Below are positions 17,063 through 25,181 of a stretch of DNA of 64,000 nt, piece after piece; position 1 is the stretch's first letter; each line of letters starts with the position of its first letter. The notes beneath the pieces are model-generated. The model had not been told where the DNA came from, did not search any database, and worked only from the letters and a program-made list of their open reading frames with translations. A program made the position numbers and the translations under genes. Origin of the DNA: Cupriavidus necator (GTDB lineage Bacteria > Pseudomonadota > Gammaproteobacteria > Burkholderiales > Burkholderiaceae); NCBI GenBank assembly GCA_022041995.1, contig CP074390.1, forward strand, positions 1,674,001 through 1,738,000, given 5' to 3'.

Positions 17063-17901
17063 CGGCACACTGGCCTGGGCGGGGTATCGCCAGCGATGGC
17101 GGCGCTCGCGCCTGCCGCGATGCTGATCAGGGGTTGGGCGCCTTGCACCGGTGGCGTGGTGCTTTCCGAGGCATAGAGTTCGCGCAGCAGCGCTTCGGTC
17201 ACGCGCTCGGCCGGCAGGTCGAAGGCGATCTCGCCCGCCTTCAGGCCGACGATGCGGGGAAACCAGCGCAGCGCCAGATCCACGGCATGCAGGCTGGCAA
17301 CCAGCGGCACCGCGCGCGTATCCGCTTCCTTGCGCAGCTCGCCCAGGGTGAGGTTGGCGAGCACCGGGTCCATCGCCGAGACCGGTTCGTCCGCCAGGAT
17401 CAGTTCCGGGCGCTGGTAAAGCACGCGGGCCACGCCCACGCGCTGCAGCTGGCCGCCCGAGAGCTGGTCGCACCGGTCGAACAGGCGGTCGGCCAGCTCA
17501 AGGCGGGCGAGCTGTTCGCCGGCACCATCGATGTCGGCCGGATAGACCAGCGACAGCAAGGATTTCCAGCCGGGCCAGATGCCCAGGCGGCCGGCAAGGA
17601 TGGCGGTGATCACGCGCTGGCGCGGCGGCATCGGCGGCGCCTGGTGCACCATGCCGATGCGGCAGCGCAATTGCCGCAGGCGTGCGGCGGACAGCGCCCA
17701 GGGGCTTTGCTCCAGCACCTCCACACGGCCCTCGCTTGGCCGCAGCGACGTTGCCAGCAAGCGCAGCAACGAGGTCTTGCCGGCTCCTGACGGACCGATG
17801 ACGGCGATGGGCTCGCCGCGGCTTGCCGCCAGTGTGATCTGGCTGAGCGCACGCTGTCCGTTGGCGTAACGGATGCTGGCGGCGTCCAGGCGGAAGCTCA
17901 T
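17059..17901 (-). CDS. PhnC-like ABC transporter ATPase (selenium-locus importer)
   Basis: A 280-residue ATPase. Walker A is GPSGAGKT (36-43), the Q-loop is VHQAPP, the signature is LSGGQLQRVGVARVL and Walker B is LILADEP, followed by H in SLHAVDLAL. The start at 17901 (MSFRLDAAS) fits the family; a longer frame reaches 18039 but overlaps the receptor gene. It drives the PhnE-like permeases encoded immediately downstream. It lies 10 bp after the receptor gene in the senB/selD operon. Confidence 0.88.
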   Translation of the reverse strand: MSFRLDAASIRYANGQRALSQITLAASRGEPIAVIGPSGAGKTSLLRLLATSLRPSEGRVEVLEQSPWALSAARLRQLRCRIGMVHQAPPMPPRQRVITAILAGRLGIWPGWKSLLSLVYPADIDGAGEQLARLELADRLFDRCDQLSGGQLQRVGVARVLYQRPELILADEPVSAMDPVLANLTLGELRKEADTRAVPLVASLHAVDLALRWFPRIVGLKAGEIAFDLPAERVTEALLRELYASESTTPPVQGAQPLISIAAGASAAIAGDTPPRPVCR

Positions 17902-17911
17902 CAGACCCGCA

Positions 17912-18763
17912 TCATGGGATGAGGCGCGCGGCGCGGGCTGCGGCCTCAATGCCGGCGTAGTTTTCCGGCCGGGTGGGAATGTACTTGGCCGTCCGCTGCA
18001 ATGCCATGATCTCCCGCTGCTCGGGGTTGGCCGGGTCAAGCCGCAGGAATGCTTCGGTCAGCTTCTTGCGCAAGGCCGGATCGAGCCCGCCGCGCACGGT
18101 CCAGTTGTAGTCGTAGTAGGGCGGTGTGACGGCGAATACCCTGACCTTGCCGGGGTCCACCTTGTGCTGTTCCACCAGCTTGTCCCACACCGAGGCATTG
18201 AGCACGCCGGCGTCGGCCTTGCCGGCCTGCACGAACGCCACCGTCGCATCGTGGGCGCCCGAATAGGCGACTGTCTTGAAGTCCTTGTCCGGGTCGATGC
18301 CGGCCTGCAGCAGGAAGTGCCGCGGCATCAGGTGGCCGGAAGTCGACGACGGCGCGCCGAAGGCGAAGGTGTGGCCCTTGAGGTCGGCCAGCGACTTGAT
18401 CGCGCTGTTGGCGGTGATGAACTTGCTGGTGAACGCGGCATCTTCCTGGCGCTGGACGATGGGGATGGTGGCCCCCTTCGTCCGGATCTTGCTCTGCACA
18501 TAGGTAAAGCCGCCCAGCCATGCCATGTCGATCTTGCCGGTGGCCAGCGCTTCGACCACCGCGGCGTAGTCCGTGACGGGCACGAACTTCACCTTCATGC
18601 CGGTTTCCTTCTCCAGGTAGCTGCCGAGCGGCGCGAACTTGCGCTGCAGCTCGGTGGGGGCTTCGTCGGGAATGGCCGAGACCTTCAGGACGGCCTGGGC
18701 ACTGGCGAGGCCGGCAAAGCCCAGCAGGGTCAGCGCGGCAAGGCGCTTAAGCAACGGCAACAT
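17912..18763 (-). CDS. PhnD-like periplasmic receptor, probable selenate/selenium-oxyanion binding protein
   Basis: A 283-residue periplasmic binding protein. The signal peptide is MLPLLKRLAALTLLGFAGLASA. The fold markers of the PhnD group are present: 'LKVSAIPDEAPTELQRKFAPL', 'DMAWLGGFTYVQ' and 'FGAPSSTSGHLMPRHFL'. Databases name a PhnD-like subgroup found beside selD a putative selenate ABC receptor, and this sequence fits that context. It starts 17 bp inside the 3' end of selD, so the two are translationally coupled. The ligand is not proven; phosphonate or phosphite remains possible. Confidence 0.82.
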   Translation of the reverse strand: MLPLLKRLAALTLLGFAGLASAQAVLKVSAIPDEAPTELQRKFAPLGSYLEKETGMKVKFVPVTDYAAVVEALATGKIDMAWLGGFTYVQSKIRTKGATIPIVQRQEDAAFTSKFITANSAIKSLADLKGHTFAFGAPSSTSGHLMPRHFLLQAGIDPDKDFKTVAYSGAHDATVAFVQAGKADAGVLNASVWDKLVEQHKVDPGKVRVFAVTPPYYDYNWTVRGGLDPALRKKLTEAFLRLDPANPEQREIMALQRTAKYIPTRPENYAGIEAAARAARLIP

Positions 18764-19820
18764 GGGCGGCTCCTGTCGTCATTTCTCCGATCACTGCAGC
18801 GTCCGCGAAGCCTTCCCGGCGAAAGATTTCCAGGATCTCGTCCACGGCTTCCGGTGCGCACGACACCAGCAAGCCGCCGCTGGTCTGGGGATCGGTCAGC
18901 AGTGCCTGCTGGCTTGGCGTGACCGACGTGGACAGGTCCACCTCGGCGCCGTAGCTGGCCCAGTTGCGCCCCGATGCGCCGGTCACCAGCCCTTCGGCGG
19001 CCATGCGCTCGACACGCGGCAGCAGCGGAATCCGCCCCATGTCCAGCCGGGCGCCGACGCCCGCGCCGCGGCACAGCTCCAGCAGGTGGCCGAGCAGGCC
19101 GAAGCCTGTCACGTCGGTCAGCGCGTGCACACCCGGCACTTCGGCCAGCAGTCGGCCGGGCGTGTTGAGCTTGGTGGTGCAGGCAATCAGCTCCTGATAG
19201 CCGGCCGCGTCGAGCTTGTCCTTCTTCACCGCGGCGGACAACACGCCCACGCCCAACGGCTTGCCGAGGATCAGCTTGTCGCCCGCCTGCGCGCCGCTGT
19301 TCTTCTTGACCCGATCCGGATGCACCAGACCCAGCACCACCAGCCCGTAGATCGGTTCAAGGGAGTCGATGGTATGGCCGCCCGCGACCGGGATGCCCGC
19401 CTGGGCGCAGACCGATTCGCCGCCTTCGAGGATCTTGCCGATGACCTCCGGCGGCAGCTTCTCGATGGGCATGCCGACCAGCGCCAGCGCCATGATCGGG
19501 GTTCCGCCCATGGCATAGACGTCGGAGATGGCGTTGGTGGCGGCGATACGCCCGAAATCATACGGGTCGTCCACCACCGGCATGAAGAAGTCCGTGGTGG
19601 CGATCAGGGCCTGGCTGTCATTGAGCTTGTAGACCGCCGCGTCGTCGCTGGTTTCCTTGCCGACCAGCAGTGCTGCCGGAGCAGGGAAGCCGACTGAATT
19701 CCTGAGGATTTCAGAAAGCACACCGGGGGCGATCTTGCACCCGCACCCGCCGCCGTGAGAGAAGGCGGTGAGCTTGATCTTTGCGTTGTCTGGCTGGTCC
19801 ACTGTGGGGCTCCGGGTCAT
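18747..19820 (-). CDS. selD: Selenide, water dikinase (selenophosphate synthase), SenC of the selenoneine pathway
   Basis: A 357-residue SelD. The nucleophilic centre is in SHGGGCGCK, with Cys26 and Lys29 matching E. coli Cys17 and Lys20. It is the Cys form, not the selenocysteine form. The central 'TDFFMPVVDDPYDFGRIAATNAISDVYAMGG' and 'ADVTGFGLLGH'-type motifs (here LTDVTGFGLLGH) bind ATP-Mg. It makes monoselenophosphate from selenide and ATP. The ATG overlaps the senB stop by 4 bp, and the 3' end overlaps the receptor gene. In this context it plays the SenC role, feeding selenophosphate to SenB. Confidence 0.93.
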   Translation of the reverse strand: MTRSPTVDQPDNAKIKLTAFSHGGGCGCKIAPGVLSEILRNSVGFPAPAALLVGKETSDDAAVYKLNDSQALIATTDFFMPVVDDPYDFGRIAATNAISDVYAMGGTPIMALALVGMPIEKLPPEVIGKILEGGESVCAQAGIPVAGGHTIDSLEPIYGLVVLGLVHPDRVKKNSGAQAGDKLILGKPLGVGVLSAAVKKDKLDAAGYQELIACTTKLNTPGRLLAEVPGVHALTDVTGFGLLGHLLELCRGAGVGARLDMGRIPLLPRVERMAAEGLVTGASGRNWASYGAEVDLSTSVTPSQQALLTDPQTSGGLLVSCAPEAVDEILEIFRREGFADAAVIGEMTTGAAHVAVA

Positions 19821-20812
19821 TCTGGTTTCAAGGCGTCGGCGACAAGTTTACCCACTTCCGCCCGTTCCCGCGCCGGCGCAAACAGCGGTGCCCGAAGTGC
19901 GCATTGCTGCCGCAGGCGGTTCAGGAGCCCGGCATCCCGGCTGGTGCGTTCCAGCACCAGCGCCAGTTGCGCGGCGTCACCCAACGAAAAATAGCCTTCG
20001 TAGTCACGGCCCAGCATGCCGATGTTGCCCGGGATGCGGCTGGCCAGCACCGGCACGCCGCTGACAACGGCCTCGATGATCACGTTGGCGCCGCCTTCCA
20101 TGGCGCTGGAGTTCACCATGGCCTGGGCTTGCCGGATGTGCTGCCGGGTTTCGTCATGGGGCAGGTTTCTGAGCCAGACATAGCGCCGCACGCCGGGCCA
20201 GGGTTGTGCTTCCAGCGCCAGGGCCGCCCGCTGATAGGCGTCATCGAGCGCGCCACCGATGTGGATCAGGCGCACGCGCGAGTCGTCGGGAAGCAGCGAG
20301 AGGGCGCGCATGGGCGTCAGCGGGTCCTTTTCCGCACGCATGTGGCCGACCAGCACGACGTCGAAGTGATCCGGGTCAGGCGTCGCGGGTGCGCATGCCG
20401 GGGCGGACTGGTAGATCACCCGGCACTTGGCGCGATGCACGGGCGCCAGTGCGGCGGGCCCTTCGTCCTGCAGCACCACCAGGTGGGTGGCGAGTTCGAG
20501 CGAGCGCTGGGCTGATGCATCAGTGCGGATGTCGCGGTACAGATCGGTGCCGGTCAGCACGACAATCCGCGGACGATCCGGACAAGCCTCGGCGAACCTG
20601 GCGATGGACTCGGCCGACCGTCGGGCGTGCAGGGCGATCAGGCAGTCCGGCAGGGCGCCGCCCTGGCTGGCCGTCGACCATTCAGCGGCCAGTGTGACAT
20701 CGTAGTCTCCCTGCAGGAGCCGGGACCAGCGATTGGCGGTTTGCCAGTTGCCATTGTTGGCTTTGCGCAGCGCCGGACTGATAATCGCGACGGTAGCCTT
20801 GGGAGGACGCAT
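19817..20812 (-). CDS. senB: SenB, selenosugar synthase (GT4-like glycosyltransferase)
   Basis: A 331-residue GT-B glycosyltransferase. The N-terminal Rossmann domain begins ATVAIISPALRKANNGNWQTANRW, and the C-terminal donor domain has 'VLVGHMRAEKDPLTPMRAL' and the nucleotide-sugar motif 'NSSAMEGGANVIIEAVVSGVPVLASRIPGN'. SenB joins selenophosphate to a UDP-sugar to give a selenosugar. The ATG at 20812 shares two bases with the ATG of divergent senA and has no visible Shine-Dalgarno; an in-frame ATG at 20896 would lie inside senA. It is the first gene of an operon with selD and the importer. Confidence 0.9.
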   Translation of the reverse strand: MRPPKATVAIISPALRKANNGNWQTANRWSRLLQGDYDVTLAAEWSTASQGGALPDCLIALHARRSAESIARFAEACPDRPRIVVLTGTDLYRDIRTDASAQRSLELATHLVVLQDEGPAALAPVHRAKCRVIYQSAPACAPATPDPDHFDVVLVGHMRAEKDPLTPMRALSLLPDDSRVRLIHIGGALDDAYQRAALALEAQPWPGVRRYVWLRNLPHDETRQHIRQAQAMVNSSAMEGGANVIIEAVVSGVPVLASRIPGNIGMLGRDYEGYFSLGDAAQLALVLERTSRDAGLLNRLRQQCALRAPLFAPARERAEVGKLVADALKPE

Positions 20813-22013
20813 GACGACAGGTTCTGAGGGGGCAGCAGCAAGAAGGATAGACAAGTTCGGTCTGGATGCGGCGTTTGCCGATGCGCACCGGCGCACCTGG
20901 GCCGTGCTTCAGGAGCTGTCGCCGTCCCAATGGCGGGTTCCTTATGATGCGGGAATCAATCCGCCCTTGTGGGAGTATGCCCATATTGCGTGGTTCACGG
21001 AGCAATGGGTGCTGCGGAAGCCGCGCGCCGGTCAGGACGGCCGCTGGGTGGCCAGCCTCCCATCCATGCTGCCGGACGCCGACCGCCTCTTTGACTCCAT
21101 GCGCATCGCCCACCGGGATCGATGGCAGCTTGCGCTGCCCCGGCTCCCCGAGATTCGCGGCTACGCAGCCGCCGTGCTGGAGCACGTTCGCGCCAGGCTC
21201 GCCGTATCGGACGATACCGACGCAGCGCTCTATTTTTTCCGGCTCGCCTTATTCCACGAAGACATGCACGCGGAGGCGCTGACCTATATGCGCCAGACGC
21301 TCGATTATCCGCTGCATGCCCCGCTCGGCATGCCTTCCATTGCGCCAGGCGCAGGGTCGGCAGCCGCTGGCGGCGACACGTTCATGGTGGGGTCGCCCGC
21401 CGGGGGCGACGGGTTCGTCTTCGACAACGAGAAGTGGGCCCACCCGGTCCACATCGCCCCTTTCCACATCGATCGCACCTGCGTCAGCAATGCCGCATTT
21501 GCGGAATTCGTGGCCGCCGGCGGCTACCGCGACCGTCAATGGTGGTCCGACGACGGGCGCGCATGGCTGCAACAGAGCAGTCTCGCGCATCCGGTGCGCT
21601 GGCGCCGGACAGCCGGCGGCACCCCGGGGCAATGGGCGTTGCGCTGGTTCGGGCAGTGGGTGCCGCTGCCGCCCGAACAGCCGGTGTGTCATATCAATGC
21701 CTACGAGGCGGAAGCCTATTGCCGCTGGGCCGGCAGGCGCTTGCCCACGGAAGCCGAATGGGAGTATGCGGCAACGCATGACCTGATCCGCTGGGGCAGC
21801 GCGGTGTGGGAATGGACCGCTGATCCTTTCGTGCCCTATGCAGGGTTCTCGCCCGACCCCTACCAGGAATATTCCGCTCCCTGGTTTCACACGCATCGCT
21901 CGGTTCGCGGCGGATCGTTCGCCACCCATGCCCGCATGCAGCATCCTCGCTACCGGAACTTCTACCTGCCGCACCGCAATGACCTCTTCGTCGGATTCCG
22001 CTGCTGCGGCTGA
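20811..22013 (+). CDS. senA: SenA, selenoneine synthase (EgtB-like non-haem iron enzyme)
   Basis: A 400-residue protein in two domains. The N-terminal DinB-like domain carries the iron ligands H58 (EYAHIAWF) and H149/H153 in HEDMHAE. The C-terminal formylglycine-generating-enzyme-like domain has 'HINAYEAEAYCRWAGRRLPTEAEWEYAA' and 'SVRGGSFATH'. EgtB relatives make C-S bonds in ergothioneine; SenA couples hercynine to a selenosugar to build selenoneine. Adjacency to senB and selD makes SenA much more likely than EgtB. GGGAGGA precedes the ATG at 20811. Hercynine synthesis (EgtD) is not in the window. Confidence 0.92.
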   Translation: MTTGSEGAAARRIDKFGLDAAFADAHRRTWAVLQELSPSQWRVPYDAGINPPLWEYAHIAWFTEQWVLRKPRAGQDGRWVASLPSMLPDADRLFDSMRIAHRDRWQLALPRLPEIRGYAAAVLEHVRARLAVSDDTDAALYFFRLALFHEDMHAEALTYMRQTLDYPLHAPLGMPSIAPGAGSAAAGGDTFMVGSPAGGDGFVFDNEKWAHPVHIAPFHIDRTCVSNAAFAEFVAAGGYRDRQWWSDDGRAWLQQSSLAHPVRWRRTAGGTPGQWALRWFGQWVPLPPEQPVCHINAYEAEAYCRWAGRRLPTEAEWEYAATHDLIRWGSAVWEWTADPFVPYAGFSPDPYQEYSAPWFHTHRSVRGGSFATHARMQHPRYRNFYLPHRNDLFVGFRCCG

Positions 22014-22462
22014 GGGGGAGGCAGTCTCCACGGTGATATCAATGCTCGCGGTAGCTGAGTGTCGTGCCTGGTCGCGTAGATCGGACATCGGCGACTTCCG
22101 CGCCGGAAGCTTGGCCAGGACCATCCGAAGACGTCCCCACTGGCTTGCGAGCTCCTGTCAAAGTTGGAAGACCCGCCTGGTACCTGCATTAGAAGGGGGG
22201 CGGGCCTGACAGCGGGGGTAGCAATGCCGGCACACCAACGTAAGACCGACCAGCCTCGCGGCTGCCCCGCTCGGCCCGCCATTGAATGACGACGTGCACG
22301 TGCGTGAGAGTATGGGCGCGTAGGCGACCATTGGTTGGTGTGGGACAGGTTGCTACACCCGATCACCGTTGTCTCGGTGATGGCTCTAAGTGTTCCCATC
22401 TCTGTCGCCTGTGGCGATCAGACGATTCGCAATCTTCCGGCGCTTCGCTGTCAGGCAGTTGC
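22014..22462. other. Intergenic region, no convincing gene
   Basis: About 450 bp between senA and the next, convergent gene. An open frame on the minus strand (from about 22399) has no Shine-Dalgarno and no recognisable protein features. I see nothing else definite. Confidence 0.35.
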
Positions 22463-22960
22463 CTAGCGAATCTTGTCGAACCCACCAGCGGCCCAGCGCT
22501 CTGCACTGTCGCGCGTCAGTCGAAAGTCAGGCCGCACCTTGACGGTCGCCAGCACATCGCCGAACGGATTCTCGGCAGTCAGCGTGCCAAAGGGCTCGAA
22601 TTCATCCGGCGTAATGACGAGCTTCACAATCACAGTGCCGGATTCAGACTCGATACTGACCTGCTTGTTGAGCTGCGCGTGCAGTTGCTGCTCATGGCGC
22701 CGAATGACTTCCGAAGCCGTCTTGACCAGCGTCTGGTGCGCGGTGGCATCCAGCGGCTTGGGATCGACCTTGTTCCGCCCCATGGTCCAGGGCCCGACCA
22801 GCGCGGGCTCGGCGCTGCCGTCGCGGATCATCTCCACCGCCCAGCCGTCGCCATCCTCGTTCTTGATGACCCGGGCGGTCCAGCCCTTGTCGCGCCAGAG
22901 GCGGGGCTCGTGGATGGCGGTGGATTCGTGCCCGGGGAGCGCGTCGTCGGTGTGGTGCAT
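22463..22960 (-). CDS. Hypothetical cytoplasmic protein
   Basis: A 165-residue protein starting MHHTDDALPGHESTAIHEPRLW at 22960; the frame is open upstream to 23032, but those residues look non-coding. The middle reads like a compact domain with charged strands (WTARVIKNEDGDGWAVEMIRDG; GPWTMGRNKVDPKPLD) and the C-terminal part like an alpha-beta segment with 'ADERFEPFG'-type repeats. No membrane segment or known motif. It follows the formamidase remnant on the same strand. I do not recognise the family. Confidence 0.6.
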   Translation of the reverse strand: MHHTDDALPGHESTAIHEPRLWRDKGWTARVIKNEDGDGWAVEMIRDGSAEPALVGPWTMGRNKVDPKPLDATAHQTLVKTASEVIRRHEQQLHAQLNKQVSIESESGTVIVKLVITPDEFEPFGTLTAENPFGDVLATVKVRPDFRLTRDSAERWAAGGFDKIR

Positions 22961-23028
22961 CAATCTCGTGGTACGGGTCGGGGAACCCGCCAGCATACTA
23001 TAGCGCTGCCAGGCAGCGGTCCGCGCGC

Positions 23029-23555
23029 TCACGGACGGGTGAACAACGACTTCCTGATGATGGCATGGACGCCCCAGTTGCCATTGACCACCTGCGTGAT
23101 GCCGAAATCCACCGCAACGGAGATGAGCGCGACCGCCTCGTCTTCACTCAGCCCCTTGACCGACATGAGGAAACGGCGGGTCTTGCGGAAGGCGTCGCGC
23201 ATGGCGTCGTCGAGGGTGGACTTCAGGTAGATGTGGCTCTGCGCCATCTGGCCCAGTTCAGCCAGGTGGTTCGGCGAGCTGAAGCCATGCAGGATCCATT
23301 CGTCGGCGGTTTCCACCAGCGGGTAGCTCAGGTCGGCGAAGGTGAGCGAGCATTCGATAGCCGTGCCGCACAGCTCGGAGTCTCCCTGGGAGGCGTGCAG
23401 ATATGCACGCCGAAGCCTTCGCCGGCGCGCGGCCATAGACCGAGGCGTCGATGGGGCCCGCACCGCGCCGGTTGACGTTCTTTTGCTCTGCGGTCCAGTG
23501 AAAGACGCTTTCGGCGCCGGCGCCGCCGTCGATCATGCGTTCGCGGTCGGCCGAT
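23029..23555 (-). pseudogene. Acetamidase/formamidase, decayed 3' portion
   Basis: Read from about 23555 down, three frames together give formamidase pieces: 'GPIDASVYG', then 'GEGFGVHICTPPRE' in another frame, then 'HASQGDSELCGTAIECSLTFADL' through a normal C-terminus (GLSEDEAVALISVAVDFGITQVVNGNWGVH...) in a third. The stretch normally lying between CTPPR and HASQGD is deleted, and the N-terminal half is absent. FmdA-type enzymes hydrolyse formamide to formate and ammonia. With a deletion, frameshifts and no start, this copy is dead. It abuts a CoA-transferase fragment on the other strand. Confidence 0.7.
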
Positions 23556-23850
23556 GTGCACGCAGGCGCTCGGCGACCTGGGCGCAGAGGTGATCAAGGT
23601 CGAACACCCCGGCCGCGCGACGATACGCGCGACTGGGGGCTGCCAGTCGGCACGCGCAACACGGCCTATTTCAACAGCGCCAACCGCAACAAGCAGTCGA
23701 TCGGCATCGATCTGCAGAAGCCTGACGGCCAGCGCATCGTGCGCGAACTGGCCGCGAAATGCGACGTGCTGGTCCAGAACTTCAAGTTTGGCGGCATCGA
23801 CAAGATGGGCCCTGGCTATGAAACGCTGAAGGCGATCAATCCGTGTCAGG
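23551..23850 (+). pseudogene. CaiB/BaiF CoA-transferase fragment, frameshifted and truncated at both ends
   Basis: From 23551 one frame reads 'CTQALGDLGAEVIKVEHPGR'. The frame then shifts by one base near 23,615 to 'DDTRDWGLPVGTRNTAYFN', 'NRNKQSIGIDLQKPDGQRI' and 'LVQNFKFGGIDKMGPGYETLKAINP'. These are consecutive pieces of the N-terminal domain of a family III CoA-transferase. The first ~20 residues and everything after residue ~125 are missing. The 3' break runs straight into the end of the kinase gene at 23854. It is a clear remnant; the original substrate cannot be told. Confidence 0.75.
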
Positions 23851-23853
23851 TCG

Positions 23854-25173
23854 CTACGCCTCGGGCCATTTCCCCTTGCGGGGAAAGCGCATATCGAACT
23901 CGGTGAACACGTGCTCCTCGGAGCGGCAGCTGATGCTTGCCCCCCAGCTGTTCAGCACCTTCCGGCAAAACGCCAGTCCGATGCCCGTGCCGCGATGCGC
24001 CGGATAAGAGAAGAAGGGCTGGAACATCCGGGCCAGCACTTGCGGCGGCACGCCCGTGGCGGTGTCGCGGAACACCACATGGACCGAGTCGGGCCGGACC
24101 TCGCAGCGGATATGGATGGTGCCCTTGCCGGCCCGCTTGACTGCTTCCAGCGCGTTCTTCAGCAGGTTGGTCGTGACCAGCCCGAATAGCTGGGCGTTGC
24201 CCATGATGTAGGCGGGGCCAGGCAAATCGACCGTGACCCGTTCCAGGTCGCTCTGCTCGAACGGAAACCGGCCGACGGCGTCGCGGATCACGTCGCCCGC
24301 TTCGAACAGCTCCTGCGTGGCATTGTCCGGGTTCTTGGAGTTGGCGACCAGCAGTTCAATACTGTTGCTGATATGAGCCAGGTCCGACTCCATCCGGACC
24401 ACGGCCTGGATCAGTCCGTCGCGCTGCGGCGTCTCCTGGTCCAGCGCCGCAGGCAGCCGGGCCTTGAGGGCCCTGGCTGTCATGGCCAGGCTGGTCAGCG
24501 GTGTGCGCAGTTCGTGCGCGACGGTTGCCAGCGCGGCGGCCATGCCGCGCCGCTTCTGTTCGGCCAGCAGCTGGCGGTCCATCTTGATGACAACCAGCAC
24601 CGCGATGACAAAGCCGATCACCGGTAACTGCAGCAGCACCGGCTCCCACGGGATTCCGCCCAAGGAGTTGCCGACCAGCACGAACAGCGCAATCGCTGCC
24701 GCGGCCCCTGAGAACAAGGCAATGGTCGCGAATGCGGTGTTGAAGTGATACAGGATCACTACCGCGATGATGACCGATTCCGCCCAGACCATGGAGCCGC
24801 CATTCTCCAGATAGAAGAAGATAAAGGCGAACGGCAGGCCGACGGTAATGGCAAAGAGCGCGTAAGGCGGCAGCCAGCGCCGGTCCGAGAAAGCGGAGGC
24901 GAACAGCAGCGGCACGAACAGCGCGGTGCAGACCAGGCGCAGCCAGAGATTCTCATAGGGCTGCGGGAAAATATAGGACCAGATCACGTAATACAGCGGG
25001 TGTCCGACCACGCCCAGCGCGCCCACCATCTGGATCCGGCGCAGGCGGATGACGCTTTCCTCGTCCAGCAGCGTGGCCCGCGCGGCGGTCTCGAACACGG
25101 TCTGCCACGCATGGCGGGCGAGGCCGGCAACGGTGGTGCGGCCGTCATCCGCTGGCGCTACCTTTGCATCCAT
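23854..25173 (-). CDS. CqsS/LqsS-like autoinducer sensor histidine kinase
   Basis: A 439-residue kinase. Six hydrophobic segments between residues ~48 and 197 form the membrane sensor, as in CqsS/LqsS. HisKA follows with H220 in TVAHELRTPLTS, and the ATPase domain has the N-box NLLKNALEAVKR and GTGIGLAFCRKVLNSWGA. There is no fused receiver, unlike Vibrio CqsS. The start at 25173 is chosen because GAGGAG lies upstream and it falls 8 bp after the stop of the autoinducer synthase, giving an operon. It probably senses the alpha-hydroxyketone made by that synthase. No cognate response regulator lies beside it. Confidence 0.85.
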   Translation of the reverse strand: MDAKVAPADDGRTTVAGLARHAWQTVFETAARATLLDEESVIRLRRIQMVGALGVVGHPLYYVIWSYIFPQPYENLWLRLVCTALFVPLLFASAFSDRRWLPPYALFAITVGLPFAFIFFYLENGGSMVWAESVIIAVVILYHFNTAFATIALFSGAAAAIALFVLVGNSLGGIPWEPVLLQLPVIGFVIAVLVVIKMDRQLLAEQKRRGMAAALATVAHELRTPLTSLAMTARALKARLPAALDQETPQRDGLIQAVVRMESDLAHISNSIELLVANSKNPDNATQELFEAGDVIRDAVGRFPFEQSDLERVTVDLPGPAYIMGNAQLFGLVTTNLLKNALEAVKRAGKGTIHIRCEVRPDSVHVVFRDTATGVPPQVLARMFQPFFSYPAHRGTGIGLAFCRKVLNSWGASISCRSEEHVFTEFDMRFPRKGKWPEA

Positions 25174-25181
25174 CTCCAGGA

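Noticed and set aside
20811..22013. Ergothioneine EgtB instead of SenA
   Set aside because: Adjacent senB and selD define the selenoneine cluster, and no egtA/C/D/E genes are present.
22286..23230. 314-codon plus-strand frame
   Set aside because: Overlaps the hypothetical gene and formamidase remnant on the other strand; no recognisable features.
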